A DNA stretch of 36,562 nucleotides from Candidatus Bathyarchaeota archaeon (GCA_002726865.1 PBSW01000027.1:1-36562), one strand, 5' to 3'; counted from the first letter of the stretch, positions 23,923 to 31,840 are shown. The notes: generated from the sequence alone by a model not told the origin. Numbers and translations are program-made.

Positions 23923-24725
23923 TAGAGTACCTCGAATGGTATCAAGCGCTTATGACACATCTCCGACACCATCCGCTTGAATCCGTCATAATAGCTTGAA
24001 TCTCCTTTCAGGGCCATCTCAAAGAGAGGCTGCAATTCGGGGTAGTGCTTCGATAGGGATTTCCGTATGTCAGGCATGTTTCCAGCTTTAATGTTCAACT
24101 TATCGATCAGGATCCGATTAACACAGCCTGCGAGCTCGTCTAGAAGGAGCTCTAGACCGTTCTCTGTGATGTAGGGAAGCACGGGCCCGATGAAGGCCCA
24201 AGTGGGGATACCCTCCTGGCTCAACTCTTTAAGGGCAGCCAGCCTTTTCTTGATAGGAGAGGATCCGGGCTCGAAGGCTCTTTTGGCAACGTCATTGAAC
24301 GATGTAAGGGTAAAGCCTACCTCGATGGTATCGAAATTTCTGATAATGTCAAGATCTCTGAGGACGAGATCAGACTTGGTAAGGATGCTCACGGGAAACT
24401 GATGCTCGAGAAGGAGCTTGAGGCTGCCCCGGGTGAGTTCATACTTTTTCTCTAGGGGCTGATAGGGGTCTGTTACACTGCTGAGGAACACTAAACCATG
24501 CCTCCTCTTGGGTATTTCAGTTTTTAGCCGTTCTAGGGCATTTACCTTGGCGTCTACGAAGCTCCCCCATCTCTCCCCCTTGTGCCCCATCCTACTCATG
24601 AATCTGGCGTAGCAGTAGACGCATGCGTGGGCGCAACCAAGGTAGGGATTTAATGTGTAGTCTACGCCATCGATTCTACTACGTCCCATCAGGGTCTTGC
24701 ATGTAACCTCTCCTTCACTAACCAT
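23919..24725 (-). CDS. Radical SAM protein, spore-photoproduct-lyase-like (Rv2578c) family
   Basis: 268 residues from this ATG. The 4Fe-4S ligands are in NPYLGCAHACVYCYARF (CxxxCxxC), preceded by LNP as usual for the family. SSVTDPYQPLEKKYELTRG and LTKSDLVLRD follow, typical of SplB/Rv2578c-like proteins. The frame extends to 24779, but the family N-terminus (EVTCKTL) and the A/T box at 24782-24790 favour ATG 24725. The substrate is unknown; DNA photoproduct repair is possible but not shown. It is divergent from the flavodoxin, which could supply electrons. Confidence 0.85.
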   Translation of the reverse strand: MVSEGEVTCKTLMGRSRIDGVDYTLNPYLGCAHACVYCYARFMSRMGHKGERWGSFVDAKVNALERLKTEIPKRRHGLVFLSSVTDPYQPLEKKYELTRGSLKLLLEHQFPVSILTKSDLVLRDLDIIRNFDTIEVGFTLTSFNDVAKRAFEPGSSPIKKRLAALKELSQEGIPTWAFIGPVLPYITENGLELLLDELAGCVNRILIDKLNIKAGNMPDIRKSLSKHYPELQPLFEMALKGDSSYYDGFKRMVSEMCHKRLIPFEVLY

Positions 24726-24781
24726 AGGATAAGAGCTTCCTTGGAACTGCCAAGTATCAATCTCCAGTTTTCCCGACAACC

Positions 24782-24790
24782 TATATATAA
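24782..24790. promoter_or_regulatory. Shared A/T box between radical SAM gene and flavodoxin
   Basis: TATATATAA reads as TATA on both strands. It would start transcripts near 24760 (minus) and 24812 (plus), fitting ATG 24725 and ATG 24850. Confidence 0.5.
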
Positions 24791-24849
24791 ACCAGGAGGG
24801 AAATTGAGGATGTCAACCGGCATAGAGTCCATATTGGAGAATAAATCGA

Positions 24850-25311
24850 ATGAAGGTTATGGTTATATACGACAGCAAAACCGGGAACACCGAGAAGATG
24901 GCCAAGGCGGTAGCAGAGGGCGCAGGCTTTTGGGGCGCATCCGTCGAGTTAAAGAAGATCGGAGAGCCATTTCCCCTCTCGAGGCTGGAGGACTCAGACG
25001 GCACCTTTTTCGGAAGTCCATGTAACTACGCCAACGTGACCCCTGCGATGCGGAGCTTCCTAGAAAACCTGAAGGGAGCGGTCGATATCGGGAAGGTGAA
25101 GCTTAAGGGGAAAAAAGCCGCTGTCTTCGGGACATATGGATGGGACGGCGCCTGGGTGATGGAGCAGAAATTCAATGACTACGTTAGGGACCTCGGATAC
25201 AAAGTTGAGCAAGACGCATGCGTAGAGGTGGGCACAGACCTCCAGTATCACCCTGATGTCCACCTAAGTGAATGCAGAGAATGGGCCAAAAAATTTACCG
25301 AGGCCCTTTAA
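24850..25311 (+). CDS. Flavodoxin-like FMN protein
   Basis: 153 residues. The phosphate-binding loop is YDSKTGNTEKMAKAVAEG at 7-24, the two isoalloxazine loops are GSPCNYANVTP (about 54-64) and GTYGWDGAW (about 94-102). This is the arrangement of flavodoxins and of the FMN domain of A-type flavoproteins. It is an electron carrier in the cytosol. GGAG lies 10 bases before the ATG. It is divergent from a radical SAM gene, for which reduced flavodoxin is a known electron donor type; that link is inferred. Confidence 0.92.
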   Translation: MKVMVIYDSKTGNTEKMAKAVAEGAGFWGASVELKKIGEPFPLSRLEDSDGTFFGSPCNYANVTPAMRSFLENLKGAVDIGKVKLKGKKAAVFGTYGWDGAWVMEQKFNDYVRDLGYKVEQDACVEVGTDLQYHPDVHLSECREWAKKFTEAL

Positions 25312-25389
25312 CCCTCCATTATTAATCCGCCAGAGCTCTTTTACCCGCTAGTTTATTGGCAGCCTATAAACTGAGTAAAAAAAACCAGG

Positions 25390-26127
25390 CTACCGTTTTT
25401 TCCCTGTGGTGGTGATATATACTACAAAATGGTTCTCGCCGTTGATGCCCAGAGTACGATTCAGCTCCGCGTCATAGAACGCTCCGATGGCGCAGGCCCC
25501 TCCCCCTATAGCCTCTGCCGCTAAATACAGATTCTGGCTGACGTGACCGGCGTCGAGGTGCAAGTACCTATAGCCTCTCTCCCCGTACCTCCAGTACATA
25601 CGGTTCAGGTCCGCCGTGAAGATGAAGACTGCCGAACAGTTCTTCACAAACCTCTGCCTGAAGCAGCCCTCGGTGACACGATCCGCGATGTCTTCTTCTA
25701 GGTTTACTGCGGCGAGCTTATGCTCTGAAGCGAGGAACCTGTAGACGCCCTTAGCAAGGCCCTCCACGTTGTTCACGAGAAGAAATGTCTCAAAGGGGTG
25801 ACGGGCTCCTGCGGAGGGGACCGTTCGAAGAGTAGCCGGCCGCGCCACGATGTCCTTGACACCTTGGCAGGCCCAGAGGAGCCATGACAACTCCTCGATG
25901 GTGAAGGCCTCTTCTGAGTAGTCCCTAACGCTCCGGCGCCCCTCTAACACATCTCTGAAGTCTACGTGTCCCAGGTCAAGCTTTTCGGGCCGCGGGAGGG
26001 CAACAACCACTTGCCCCTCCCCTAGAGGCAACTCGAGCGGGGGCTGGGGAAGCCCCTTTCTCTGGTCAGACTTCTCTAGGTGGCCATAACGGGTCTTCTT
26101 CATGAACTCCTTTCCGATGCCCCTCAT
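25390..26127 (-). CDS. SagB-type nitroreductase-family oxidoreductase
   Basis: 245 residues. FMN-binding nitroreductase fold: RRSVRDYSEEAFTIEELSWLLWACQG, then TVPSAGARHPFE, HLDAGHVSQNLYLAAEAIGGG and a final GxNGENHFVVYITTTGKK. The SagB group includes peptide-azoline dehydrogenases, but no YcaO cyclodehydratase or precursor peptide is near, so a general flavin reductase role is as likely. The frame can start at TTG 26160; a TATA-like TTATAT at about 26165 supports ATG 26127. Confidence 0.88.
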   Translation of the reverse strand: MRGIGKEFMKKTRYGHLEKSDQRKGLPQPPLELPLGEGQVVVALPRPEKLDLGHVDFRDVLEGRRSVRDYSEEAFTIEELSWLLWACQGVKDIVARPATLRTVPSAGARHPFETFLLVNNVEGLAKGVYRFLASEHKLAAVNLEEDIADRVTEGCFRQRFVKNCSAVFIFTADLNRMYWRYGERGYRYLHLDAGHVSQNLYLAAEAIGGGACAIGAFYDAELNRTLGINGENHFVVYITTTGKKR

Positions 26128-26229
26128 ATATGATTCAGGTATCAATGGAGATGGTCCCAAGATATAACCTCAATATGTTTAAGGACGGGGCTCCCCCTCA
26201 ATACGAAAGTCCAAGGAAGGGGGGATAGG

Positions 26230-26958
26230 ATGAGGTCGGTGACAAATAACAGGAGACGAAGCTGGATGCCCATTGTGGGGTATCAAAGGCTTAGCCTCCG
26301 GGACTACCCCGGCCGCCTCTGTGCCAAAGCAATCATTCCAGGGTGCAACTTCAGGTGCCCCTATTGCACCCGCCAGGATCTCATCTTCGACTTTCTTGGA
26401 ATGGACTGGGTCACCTTCAATGATATCCTGTCCCATCTATACAGGGTGAGGGGGTACCTCACCGGGTTCTGCATCGGTGGTGGAGAGCCCACCATCCACA
26501 ATGGTCTCTTAGAGTTCGCATTCAAGGTCAAGTCCGTCGGGTACAAGATCAAGCTGGACACCAACGGCACCCGCCCCAGGAGGATCAAGAAGCTGCTAGA
26601 GGAGAAGGTCCTAGATCACGTCGCGTTAGACATCAAGGCCCCCCTGGATCGCTACAGGGAGGTAGTTCAGAACAAGGTGAATATCGAAGATGTGGAGAAG
26701 AGTATCCAACTCCTCCGAAGGGGGAATATTGACTACGAGTTTGGTACCACTGTAGTCCCCGGTCTCATTGAGGCCAGGGACATCGAGGAGATTGCCCAGA
26801 CCCTAATAGGTTCTAGGAGGTTTGTCATCCGACAATTCAAGCCAGGGGGTTGCCTTGACCCAGAGTACGACTCCATCCGCCCTTTCAGGATAAATGAGCT
26901 CGAGAAGATGAGAGACCGGATCTCGCCTTATTTTGCAGAGGTAAGGATCGAGTTTTAA
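26230..26958 (+). CDS. Radical SAM activase, NrdG2/PflA-like
   Basis: 242 residues. CNFRCPYC carries the 4Fe-4S cysteines, followed by GGGEPTIH and LDTNGTRP. This resembles the anaerobic ribonucleotide reductase activator-type NrdG2 subfamily. The strand QRLSLRDYPGRLCAKAII just before the cluster is characteristic. No class III reductase (nrdD) lies in the window. M13 (ATG 26266, GGAG upstream) matches the usual family start and is a fair alternative to the ATG at 26230, which has GGGGGG upstream. Confidence 0.88.
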   Translation: MRSVTNNRRRSWMPIVGYQRLSLRDYPGRLCAKAIIPGCNFRCPYCTRQDLIFDFLGMDWVTFNDILSHLYRVRGYLTGFCIGGGEPTIHNGLLEFAFKVKSVGYKIKLDTNGTRPRRIKKLLEEKVLDHVALDIKAPLDRYREVVQNKVNIEDVEKSIQLLRRGNIDYEFGTTVVPGLIEARDIEEIAQTLIGSRRFVIRQFKPGGCLDPEYDSIRPFRINELEKMRDRISPYFAEVRIEF

Positions 26959-27476
26959 AACCCGCCCGGATCCTCGATAACCTCAGATAATTGTACATTA
27001 TATGTCATTCAGAACAACTTAATGATCTCTCCTTTCAGTGATTTCAGAGAAGCCCTCTTTAGTGTGGCACGTTGGAAAGAGCTCCATCTGTTGGATCTTT
27101 TAGCCCTTGATTCTCCACCTATACAGACACAGCATCAGCAAATCTCAATAATTTCCTCAGGCGCTCTCTCATAGTTCAACAGTGACTATTCCGGATTTCA
27201 ACGGTTTAGCTGGTCGAGACACATCACGAGGACAAAGGTTACCTCTAGGATAGTGTTGACGTAGTGCCCATGACCTGGGCCATCGTGCACATGCGCGCGA
27301 CGCGGTGCAGAGGTAGATCTATGACTTTTTGCGGAGACCATCTCGAGATCGATTATAAGTTTCCTCTTTTCAACCGGAGCTCTCACGAATTCGAAGATTC
27401 GTGGTAAGCTGAATTAATCAGGGTGATCATATGGTCTAATAGAACAGCCCTCATAGAGAGGTCGCAGGAGAGCTCT
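26959..27476. other. Intergenic region with no supported gene
   Basis: About 520 bp between convergent genes. Open frames here lack RBS and motifs. It contains a 7-bp hairpin (27384-27403). A 22-codon minus-strand frame near 27020-27090 looks protein-like but is isolated. Confidence 0.4.
27384..27403. other. 7-bp hairpin downstream of the C_GCAxxG gene
   Basis: CACGAAT, loop TCGAAG and ATTCGTG pair perfectly. It is 73 bp beyond the stop codon of the minus-strand gene and may mark the 3' end of that operon. No strong T run follows. Confidence 0.35.
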
Positions 27477-27923
27477 TCAGTTATCGTCGAGGGTCTCCAT
27501 GACTCTCCTCGCAGCCCAATCGACAAAGTCGTTACACATGTCAGTGCATTGCTCCTTAATCTCTTGGTAGCGGGCCTTACCCTCATCGGTCCGGCGGTCT
27601 ATACCAAGTAGCTCCCTGCAGTTTACTGAGCCGAAGGTGTCCTCGAACTCCCTCAGGAGCTTTTGACTCATATCCCTTTGATGTGTCCGCTTACCCGTGA
27701 ATTCTCCGAGGGTCTCGTCCCCTTCGGTCCCATAGATTAAACTGAGCGCAATTACCGCTCCAGTCACGGCCCCGCAGGCGCTCCCCCAGCCCCCTACCCC
27801 CCCACCGAGGGATGATGCTGTTTTCATGATGTTCGACTCAAAGCCTTTTAGCGGGTGCCTCTCATCCACCATGATAAGAACGCTCTCGCAACAGTTGAAC
27901 CTCCTCCCATCCCTCACGATCAT
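27477..27923 (-). CDS. C_GCAxxG_C_C family redox protein
   Basis: 148 residues. The family layout is clear: CC at 11-12 (RFNCCESVL), the glycine run SLGGGVGGWGSACGAVTGA, then single cysteines in VNCREL, EQCTDMC. Members are putative redox-active or metal-binding proteins, often beside electron-transfer genes in anaerobes; no reaction is established. It is the third gene of the minus-strand run histone - SpoIIM-like - this gene, 47 bp after its neighbour. Confidence 0.85.
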   Translation of the reverse strand: MIVRDGRRFNCCESVLIMVDERHPLKGFESNIMKTASSLGGGVGGWGSACGAVTGAVIALSLIYGTEGDETLGEFTGKRTHQRDMSQKLLREFEDTFGSVNCRELLGIDRRTDEGKARYQEIKEQCTDMCNDFVDWAARRVMETLDDN

Positions 27924-27970
27924 GGTAGGTTTCTCTCAGAAAGGGGTTAGAAAAGGTTTACGGGTAGAGC

Positions 27971-28501
27971 CTAGACAAAGCCAAGGAGGTCCAAAATAAG
28001 AGGGGTTAGACTAACCTCGAGCCCTGCGGCAAGTATCAGCAGGGGGATGACCTTCGTGATGAAGAGGGCAAAGGCTTTCCCGAACTCAATCCTTATGCTT
28101 CCATGGCCCCTCAGTCGATCAAGCAACGCATATCCTAGGCCCATCCCCGCCGCTGAGCTCAGGAGTATAGTAGAGAGCTCTATGATGCCGTGGGGGATTA
28201 GACCCGCCAAAATGAAGCTGAGGCTGTAATCTTGGGCGATATTGTATGAAAAGTGGCCTATGAAGAAGCCATTAAGCACCACAAAAAACAGAGGGGGAAG
28301 CCCCCCCATGATGCCAAGGACCATCCAAAGGAAGCTCTTAGTGATATTGTTGAAGACGATGAATGTGAATATTTGGATTATGTCAAATCCCTCAATGTCG
28401 GGGAGGGCTCCCATAATCTCCTCGAGGAACTCTGTGGAGATAGAGTCTCCGAGGTAAAAACCCGAGATTAGTGAGAATATGAAGCTGACTAGGCAGATCA
28501 T
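27971..28501 (-). CDS. SpoIIM/DUF95-type integral membrane protein (start uncertain)
   Basis: 176 residues from the first ATG, with about five hydrophobic helices and a conserved middle of the family (FFVVLNGFFIGHF, then GLIPHGIIELSTILLSSAAG). Archaea use this family outside sporulation; its role is unknown. The first ATG begins inside helix 1. The frame is open for a further 54 codons upstream and encodes a basic stretch (RRERPLGLRRLIFGKQASY) expected before helix 1, but no ATG, GTG or TTG occurs there. GGAGGGG at the end of the histone gene is placed to serve a start near 28591. Either a rare start codon or a sequence error. Confidence 0.8.
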   Translation of the reverse strand: MICLVSFIFSLISGFYLGDSISTEFLEEIMGALPDIEGFDIIQIFTFIVFNNITKSFLWMVLGIMGGLPPLFFVVLNGFFIGHFSYNIAQDYSLSFILAGLIPHGIIELSTILLSSAAGMGLGYALLDRLRGHGSIRIEFGKAFALFITKVIPLLILAAGLEVSLTPLILDLLGFV

Positions 28502-28593
28502 GAAGAGGGGAGAGAGTGACCTGACGTAGGACGCCTGTTTCCCGAAGATGAGTCTCCGCAGTCCGAGGGGCCTTTCCCGACGTTGGGTGATGG

Positions 28594-28827
28594 CTAAGTC
28601 TCCCCTCCAAAAACCAACTTTTCCATGGCCGCTGTCACGTCCCTCTCGGTGACTGTCTTTCGACTATCGCCAGAGGCGTTGGCTATAGCGGCCTCAGCCA
28701 AGGTCGAACCATATTTTCCCAGCGCTCTACGGAGCTCCTCGGCTGCGCCCTCGCTCACCCTGAGATTGCCACGTTTTTTAAAGAGCCTCCGGATAGAGGC
28801 TAGGGTGAATTCTTCTGCCAAGGACAT
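28594..28827 (-). CDS. Archaeal histone
   Basis: 77 residues, one histone fold: FTLASIRRLFKKRGNLRVSE (helix 1 and loop), the long middle helix with LRRALGKYGSTLAEAAIANA, then RKTVTERDVTAAMEKL. RKTV and DV residues of DNA-binding loop 2 are present. It has extra N-terminal (MSLAEEF) and no C-terminal extension. GTG 28830 is in frame, but ATG 28827 fits better. A TATA box 30 nt upstream suggests a near-leaderless mRNA. Confidence 0.93.
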   Translation of the reverse strand: MSLAEEFTLASIRRLFKKRGNLRVSEGAAEELRRALGKYGSTLAEAAIANASGDSRKTVTERDVTAAMEKLVFGGET

Positions 28828-28851
28828 CACTTAGACTTATGAAGAGCACTG

Positions 28852-28862
28852 CCTATTTTAGC
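28852..28862 (-). promoter_or_regulatory. TATA box of the histone gene
   Basis: Minus-strand GCTAAAATAGG is centred 30 nt before ATG 28827, in the 45-bp divergent gap with nep1. Confidence 0.5.
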
Positions 28863-28872
28863 TTCTGCAAAA

Positions 28873-29556
28873 ATGCTTCATCTTGTGTTTGTTGAGGCCG
28901 CTCTCGAGGCTGTTCCCCCCGGTATCATCGGCCATCCTTCAGTGAGGAGGAACGCTAAGAGGAGGAAGAAGCCCCCTGGGGAAACCCTCCTCAACAGGAG
29001 CCTCCACCACCCCGTGATGGACCGGATACCCGATGGCCATAAGCGGGGAAGACCAGATATTACAAACATCTGTCTCCTAGAGGCCCTCGGCTCTCCTCTT
29101 AATCGGGAGGGGCGCCTATCCACGTGGATCCACACCTTCGGGGGATACTCCATCAAGATTTCCCCTGAGGCTAGGCTGCCCTATGACTGCAATAGGTTCA
29201 ACAGCCTCGTGGAGCAGCTTTTTGTGCATGGTAAGGTCCCTCCAGGAGATGAGGAGCCGTTGATGAAGCTCGCCAAGCAGGGACTTGAGAACCTCAAATC
29301 AGATATTTCCCCGACCCTGACGGTTGCCCTCACTAGCCACGGGGTGCCCTCGGATCTAGAAGATGTGGCATCGAGGCTTGCATCTGAGGAGGTCCCTGCC
29401 GTATTCATAGGGGCGTTCCCCCACGGATCCATGGCAAAGGAGACTCTGGCCCTCGCAGATGAGGCTTTTAGTATCTACCCTGAGTCCCTCCAGGCATGGG
29501 TAGTGACCTCTAGGCTCATCTACGGGTACGAGAAGGCGTCAGGCAAGACGGATTAG
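28873..29556 (+). CDS. nep1: Nep1/Emg1 16S rRNA pseudouridine N1-methyltransferase
   Basis: SPOUT-class methyltransferase that modifies a 16S rRNA pseudouridine and helps small-subunit assembly. Family runs are clear: LLNRSLHHPVMDRIPDGHKR with GRPDI, LLEALGSPLN, WIHTFGGYSIKI, RFNSLVEQLF and, in the SAM knot, IGAFPHGSM. At 227 residues it is normal. It is divergent from the histone gene with only 45 bp between the starts, so the promoters overlap. Confidence 0.95.
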   Translation: MLHLVFVEAALEAVPPGIIGHPSVRRNAKRRKKPPGETLLNRSLHHPVMDRIPDGHKRGRPDITNICLLEALGSPLNREGRLSTWIHTFGGYSIKISPEARLPYDCNRFNSLVEQLFVHGKVPPGDEEPLMKLAKQGLENLKSDISPTLTVALTSHGVPSDLEDVASRLASEEVPAVFIGAFPHGSMAKETLALADEAFSIYPESLQAWVVTSRLIYGYEKASGKTD

Positions 29557-29601
29557 GCAGATCTACTATCAGGAAAATTATTTCATGAATCAAGTTCGAG
29601 G

Positions 29602-30129
29602 CTACACTTTCCTCTCTTTCTTCTTATAGAACTTGTAGAGTCTCGGGTCGACGTGAGACCAGTCGCGACTCTCTCCGAAGAGGTCATCTCGGTCCTTCTG
29701 GGAGGTGGGGATGGTCTCGAACTCGCAGCAGTTGTCCCCGGCTGTAAGGGCCTTGGTGTGGATCATCTTTTCATCCGGGTTTGCCCACATGATCTTCGCG
29801 GGGTCTATGAGGCAATACAGGCTTCCAATATCCATCTCACCATAATCCTTAACGATCTTCCCCAGCTCGCAGATGGGGGGGCCATTCTCCCTGCGCTCCC
29901 AAAAGCCGTACTTGGGAAGCCCCTGGTGGCCCGCCTCGGTCCTCTCAGCGACTCTTCGGGCGTACTCCTTGATTGCGTCCATTATAAGCTGTTTTCCTTT
30001 CTCCCACCCAAACTCATCCACTAGAACTCGCCCAAATGCCAAGTGAAGGAGGGCGAGCCTCTGGGTCACCACCTTGACCTCGTTCTCCGCCTCGCTGAGG
30101 TAAACCATCTCTTCGGTAGCTTTGGTCAT
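29602..30129 (-). CDS. L-2-amino-thiazoline-4-carboxylic acid hydrolase-like protein
   Basis: 175 residues. A helical N-terminus (LALLHLAFGRVLVDEFGWEKGKQL) is followed by GSLYCLIDPAKIMWAN and DNCCEF, the Cys-x-x-Asp-Pro and terminal Cys features of the ATC-hydrolase family (PF14196-like). Named members open a thiazoline ring in cysteine synthesis, but most archaeal copies are uncharacterised. It faces away from the TIGR04076 gene and converges with nep1. Confidence 0.75.
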   Translation of the reverse strand: MTKATEEMVYLSEAENEVKVVTQRLALLHLAFGRVLVDEFGWEKGKQLIMDAIKEYARRVAERTEAGHQGLPKYGFWERRENGPPICELGKIVKDYGEMDIGSLYCLIDPAKIMWANPDEKMIHTKALTAGDNCCEFETIPTSQKDRDDLFGESRDWSHVDPRLYKFYKKKERKV

Positions 30130-30464
30130 TAGAACACCGATCTTTATCCAAAGTCCCCGGGATTTAAATCAAATGCCAGATTTTCCCAAAGTAAAATGTG
30201 CTGTGACCAGTTAATAGCTGGAAAAATCGATGAACCGGATCAGTAGTCTATTTGTTTTTGATTAGGCAAACGCGCGGTCGAGTATCTTGGACCAGCAGTC
30301 GGCATTGTACCCCTCAAGGAACCTCTGGCCACTGTTTCATACACCGACATGATACACCTCTTCGCCTAGTCGAACTCGAGGCAGTTCTTTTCCCATAGAG
30401 ACGAGGGGTTACAGTCACCGATACGAGCGCACGTGCTTGGCCAAATATTTACCGGGGTGCACGA
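30130..30464. other. Intergenic region containing a decayed fragment
   Basis: About 335 bp between divergent genes. It carries a probable minus-strand gene remnant (30262-30396) and the promoters of both neighbours. Nothing else is supported. Confidence 0.4.
30262..30396 (-). pseudogene. Probable protein-gene remnant with in-frame TGA
   Basis: From ATG 30396 the frame reads GKELPRVRLGEEVYHVGV, then TGA, then NSGQRFLEGYNADCWSKIL and a TAA at 30262. Both halves look protein-like, with charged and aromatic residues in plausible order. I do not recognise the family. The single TGA suggests decay; a recoded TGA is possible but unsupported. Confidence 0.3.
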
Positions 30465-30809
30465 ATGATTGATATACGATGGTTCAAGAAAATTTATCGA
30501 CCGCACATGGAGTTCAGCGACGTCAAGATTACAGTGATCAAGAAGCTCGAGACAGATGAAATATTCAAAGAGTACGCCAATGAGGAGGCTAAGCCTTCAT
30601 GCAGCGCCGTAAGGCTTGGGGACGAGTTCATCTCAAGAAACATGGGAGCTCCCGAGGGGTTCTGCAGCTGGGCTTGGACGGACATTCAGAGGGACGTGGT
30701 GCATCTCGCTCTAGGAGGCGAGTTCCCCTGGATGAAGAAGGAGGGGACTATGGTATCCTGCTGTACCGACGGCTTGAGGCCGGTCCTCTACAAGCTTGAA
30801 AGAATTTGA
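30465..30809 (+). CDS. TIGR04076 family protein
   Basis: 114 residues. The family end is unmistakable: PEGFCSWAWTDIQRDVVHLALGG, then FPWMKKEGTMVSCCTDGLRP and a final KLERI. An N-terminal strand (DVKITVIKKLE) and a middle Cys precede it. The function is unknown; members are common in anaerobic archaea and bacteria. The ATG at 30465 gives 22 residues before the strand; an internal ATG (30510) near the usual family start is an alternative. Confidence 0.85.
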   Translation: MIDIRWFKKIYRPHMEFSDVKITVIKKLETDEIFKEYANEEAKPSCSAVRLGDEFISRNMGAPEGFCSWAWTDIQRDVVHLALGGEFPWMKKEGTMVSCCTDGLRPVLYKLERI

Positions 30810-31083
30810 CCCGGGTAGTAGGAAATCTCTACCGACAATTTTCAGCCTTCCTTTAACAGGTTTTCTTGGGGATTCGCGTGCCATATCAAGGGTAAACAAA
30901 GCAGTCTTCTATTCTAAGGACTTTAAGACCTTCAAATTAATGGTTAATATGGTCTTCTTTGGGTTCTACCAGCTGGTGACTTGGATCGGTACGGGTTATG
31001 CATCAGCAACTGCATTTGATCCTGGGAAGGGATACTGGGCCCTTGTGCTCTCTGAAACAAATATCCAGCTTCCACCCACCTGA
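30796..31083 (+). pseudogene. Orphan open frame ending in a surface-protein-like motif
   Basis: The frame overlaps the end of the TIGR04076 gene and has no RBS. Its last 40 residues (WIGTGYASATAFDPGKGYW and onward) resemble the C-terminal repeat of secreted archaeal proteins that ends PGKGYW-hydrophobic. The front part has no such resemblance and no signal peptide. It is most likely a decayed tail of a surface protein. Confidence 0.25.
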
Positions 31084-31088
31084 TCTTC

Positions 31089-31187
31089 AATTCACACAAA
31101 ATGTGTATGTGTTTGTTTGTATGTAGATAGGGATATAGAGATAGATGGATAGGTAGTTGGGTTTGGGTTTGGGGCCTAAATTTTATC
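31089..31187 (+). repeat. Direct repeat copy 1 (GT-rich, ends in a TATA box)
   Basis: Begins AATTCACAC, has ATGTGTATGTGTTTG and TAGATAGGGATA, and ends GGGGCCTAAATTTTATC. The same blocks recur in order at 31862-31943. Copy 1 is longer by short GTTT and GATA tandem expansions. A GGAGG at 31208 follows it, but only a short frame. Confidence 0.75.
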
Positions 31188-31376
31188 CCCCCCACACACA
31201 CATAACGGAGGACGACGGGGTGCACGAACTACCGCTCATGCTGCGAGTCTCATGCTTGTCTCAGAATGATGATGGTACCGGGGTATAGCGTTTAACGCCT
31301 AAGAGATAACCTGAACATAAAATCAGGCACAACCGTAGAATTATTAAATAAGAGCCTAAATTAATGGTTGATAAAT

Positions 31377-31613
31377 ATGGCTAATGACCGTGCACTCGGT
31401 TGGATAATCTTCCTGGGAAGCCTCGCAGGGTACGTGGTCTATTTCTGGTTGCTATTCATGTCGCAGTGGAAGTTGCTGACACTCCAGGTCTCCAACATTA
31501 TCATGGTCGGGATGTTTCATCTCATCCTTGCGTGGGTCGGTTACACCCTTGCTACAAAGCCGCGCGCGCGCGAGCGGCTAATTAAATGGCTCCAAAACTT
31601 TTCTAAGTTTTAG
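31377..31613 (+). CDS. Small two-helix membrane protein
   Basis: 78 residues from ATG 31377. Two hydrophobic segments (LGWIIFLGSLAGYVVYFWLL and SNIIMVGMFHLILAWVGYTL) are separated by a short polar loop, with a basic tail (KPRARERLIKWLQ), so both ends are probably cytosolic. A TATA box (ATTAAATAA, about 31341-31349) places the transcript start near 31372, supporting ATG 31377 over 31368. The family is unknown. It lies between the two copies of a direct repeat. Confidence 0.65.
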   Translation: MANDRALGWIIFLGSLAGYVVYFWLLFMSQWKLLTLQVSNIIMVGMFHLILAWVGYTLATKPRARERLIKWLQNFSKF

Positions 31614-31707
31614 TGGTTCTAGGGGCCGCCCTTGTCATAGACAATTACCGCTTACAGGGTCGCCTTTTCAAGTGGCAAGACATCAACAATCATGAGACCA
31701 TCGCGCT

Positions 31708-31840
31708 TGGGCTGGCTCTCTAATGGGGAAATGGACACCAGAGAGAGCCCGCGCCCTAGTATGTAACAAGGACGGGACTTTCAAATCGTGAAAGGGAGGC
31801 CGCAAGAAGGCCGACCTTTCCAAAAGGAGACCCCAGCCCA
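31708..31840 (+). ncRNA. Candidate structured RNA, closed by an 8-bp stem
   Basis: TGGGCTGG (31708-31715) pairs with CCAGCCCA (31833-31840). Inside lie CTCTCT/AGAGAG (716-721/742-747), CTTTC/GAAAG (778-782/790-794), GG-GGCC/GGCC-CC around GCAAGAA (795-816) and TTTCC/GGAGA with an AAAA tetraloop (817-830). The set is mutually compatible apart from minor overlaps and forms a multi-branched fold of 133 nt. I do not recognise RNase P, SRP or a known riboswitch. No good open frame crosses it. It sits upstream of repeat copy 2 and the cyclodeaminase-like gene. The strand is not determined by pairing. Confidence 0.4.

Noticed and set aside
30262..30396. Selenocysteine or pyrrolysine recoding at the in-frame stop
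   Set aside because: The stop is a TGA with no SECIS-like structure seen nearby and no selenoprotein family match; decay is simpler.
31255..31320. Box C/D guide RNA (ATGATGA at about 31266 and CTGA at about 31311)
   Set aside because: No C'/D' boxes and no terminal pairing; spacing is not typical.
31708..31840. RNase P RNA, SRP RNA or known riboswitch
   Set aside because: None of the conserved cores I know for these RNAs is present.
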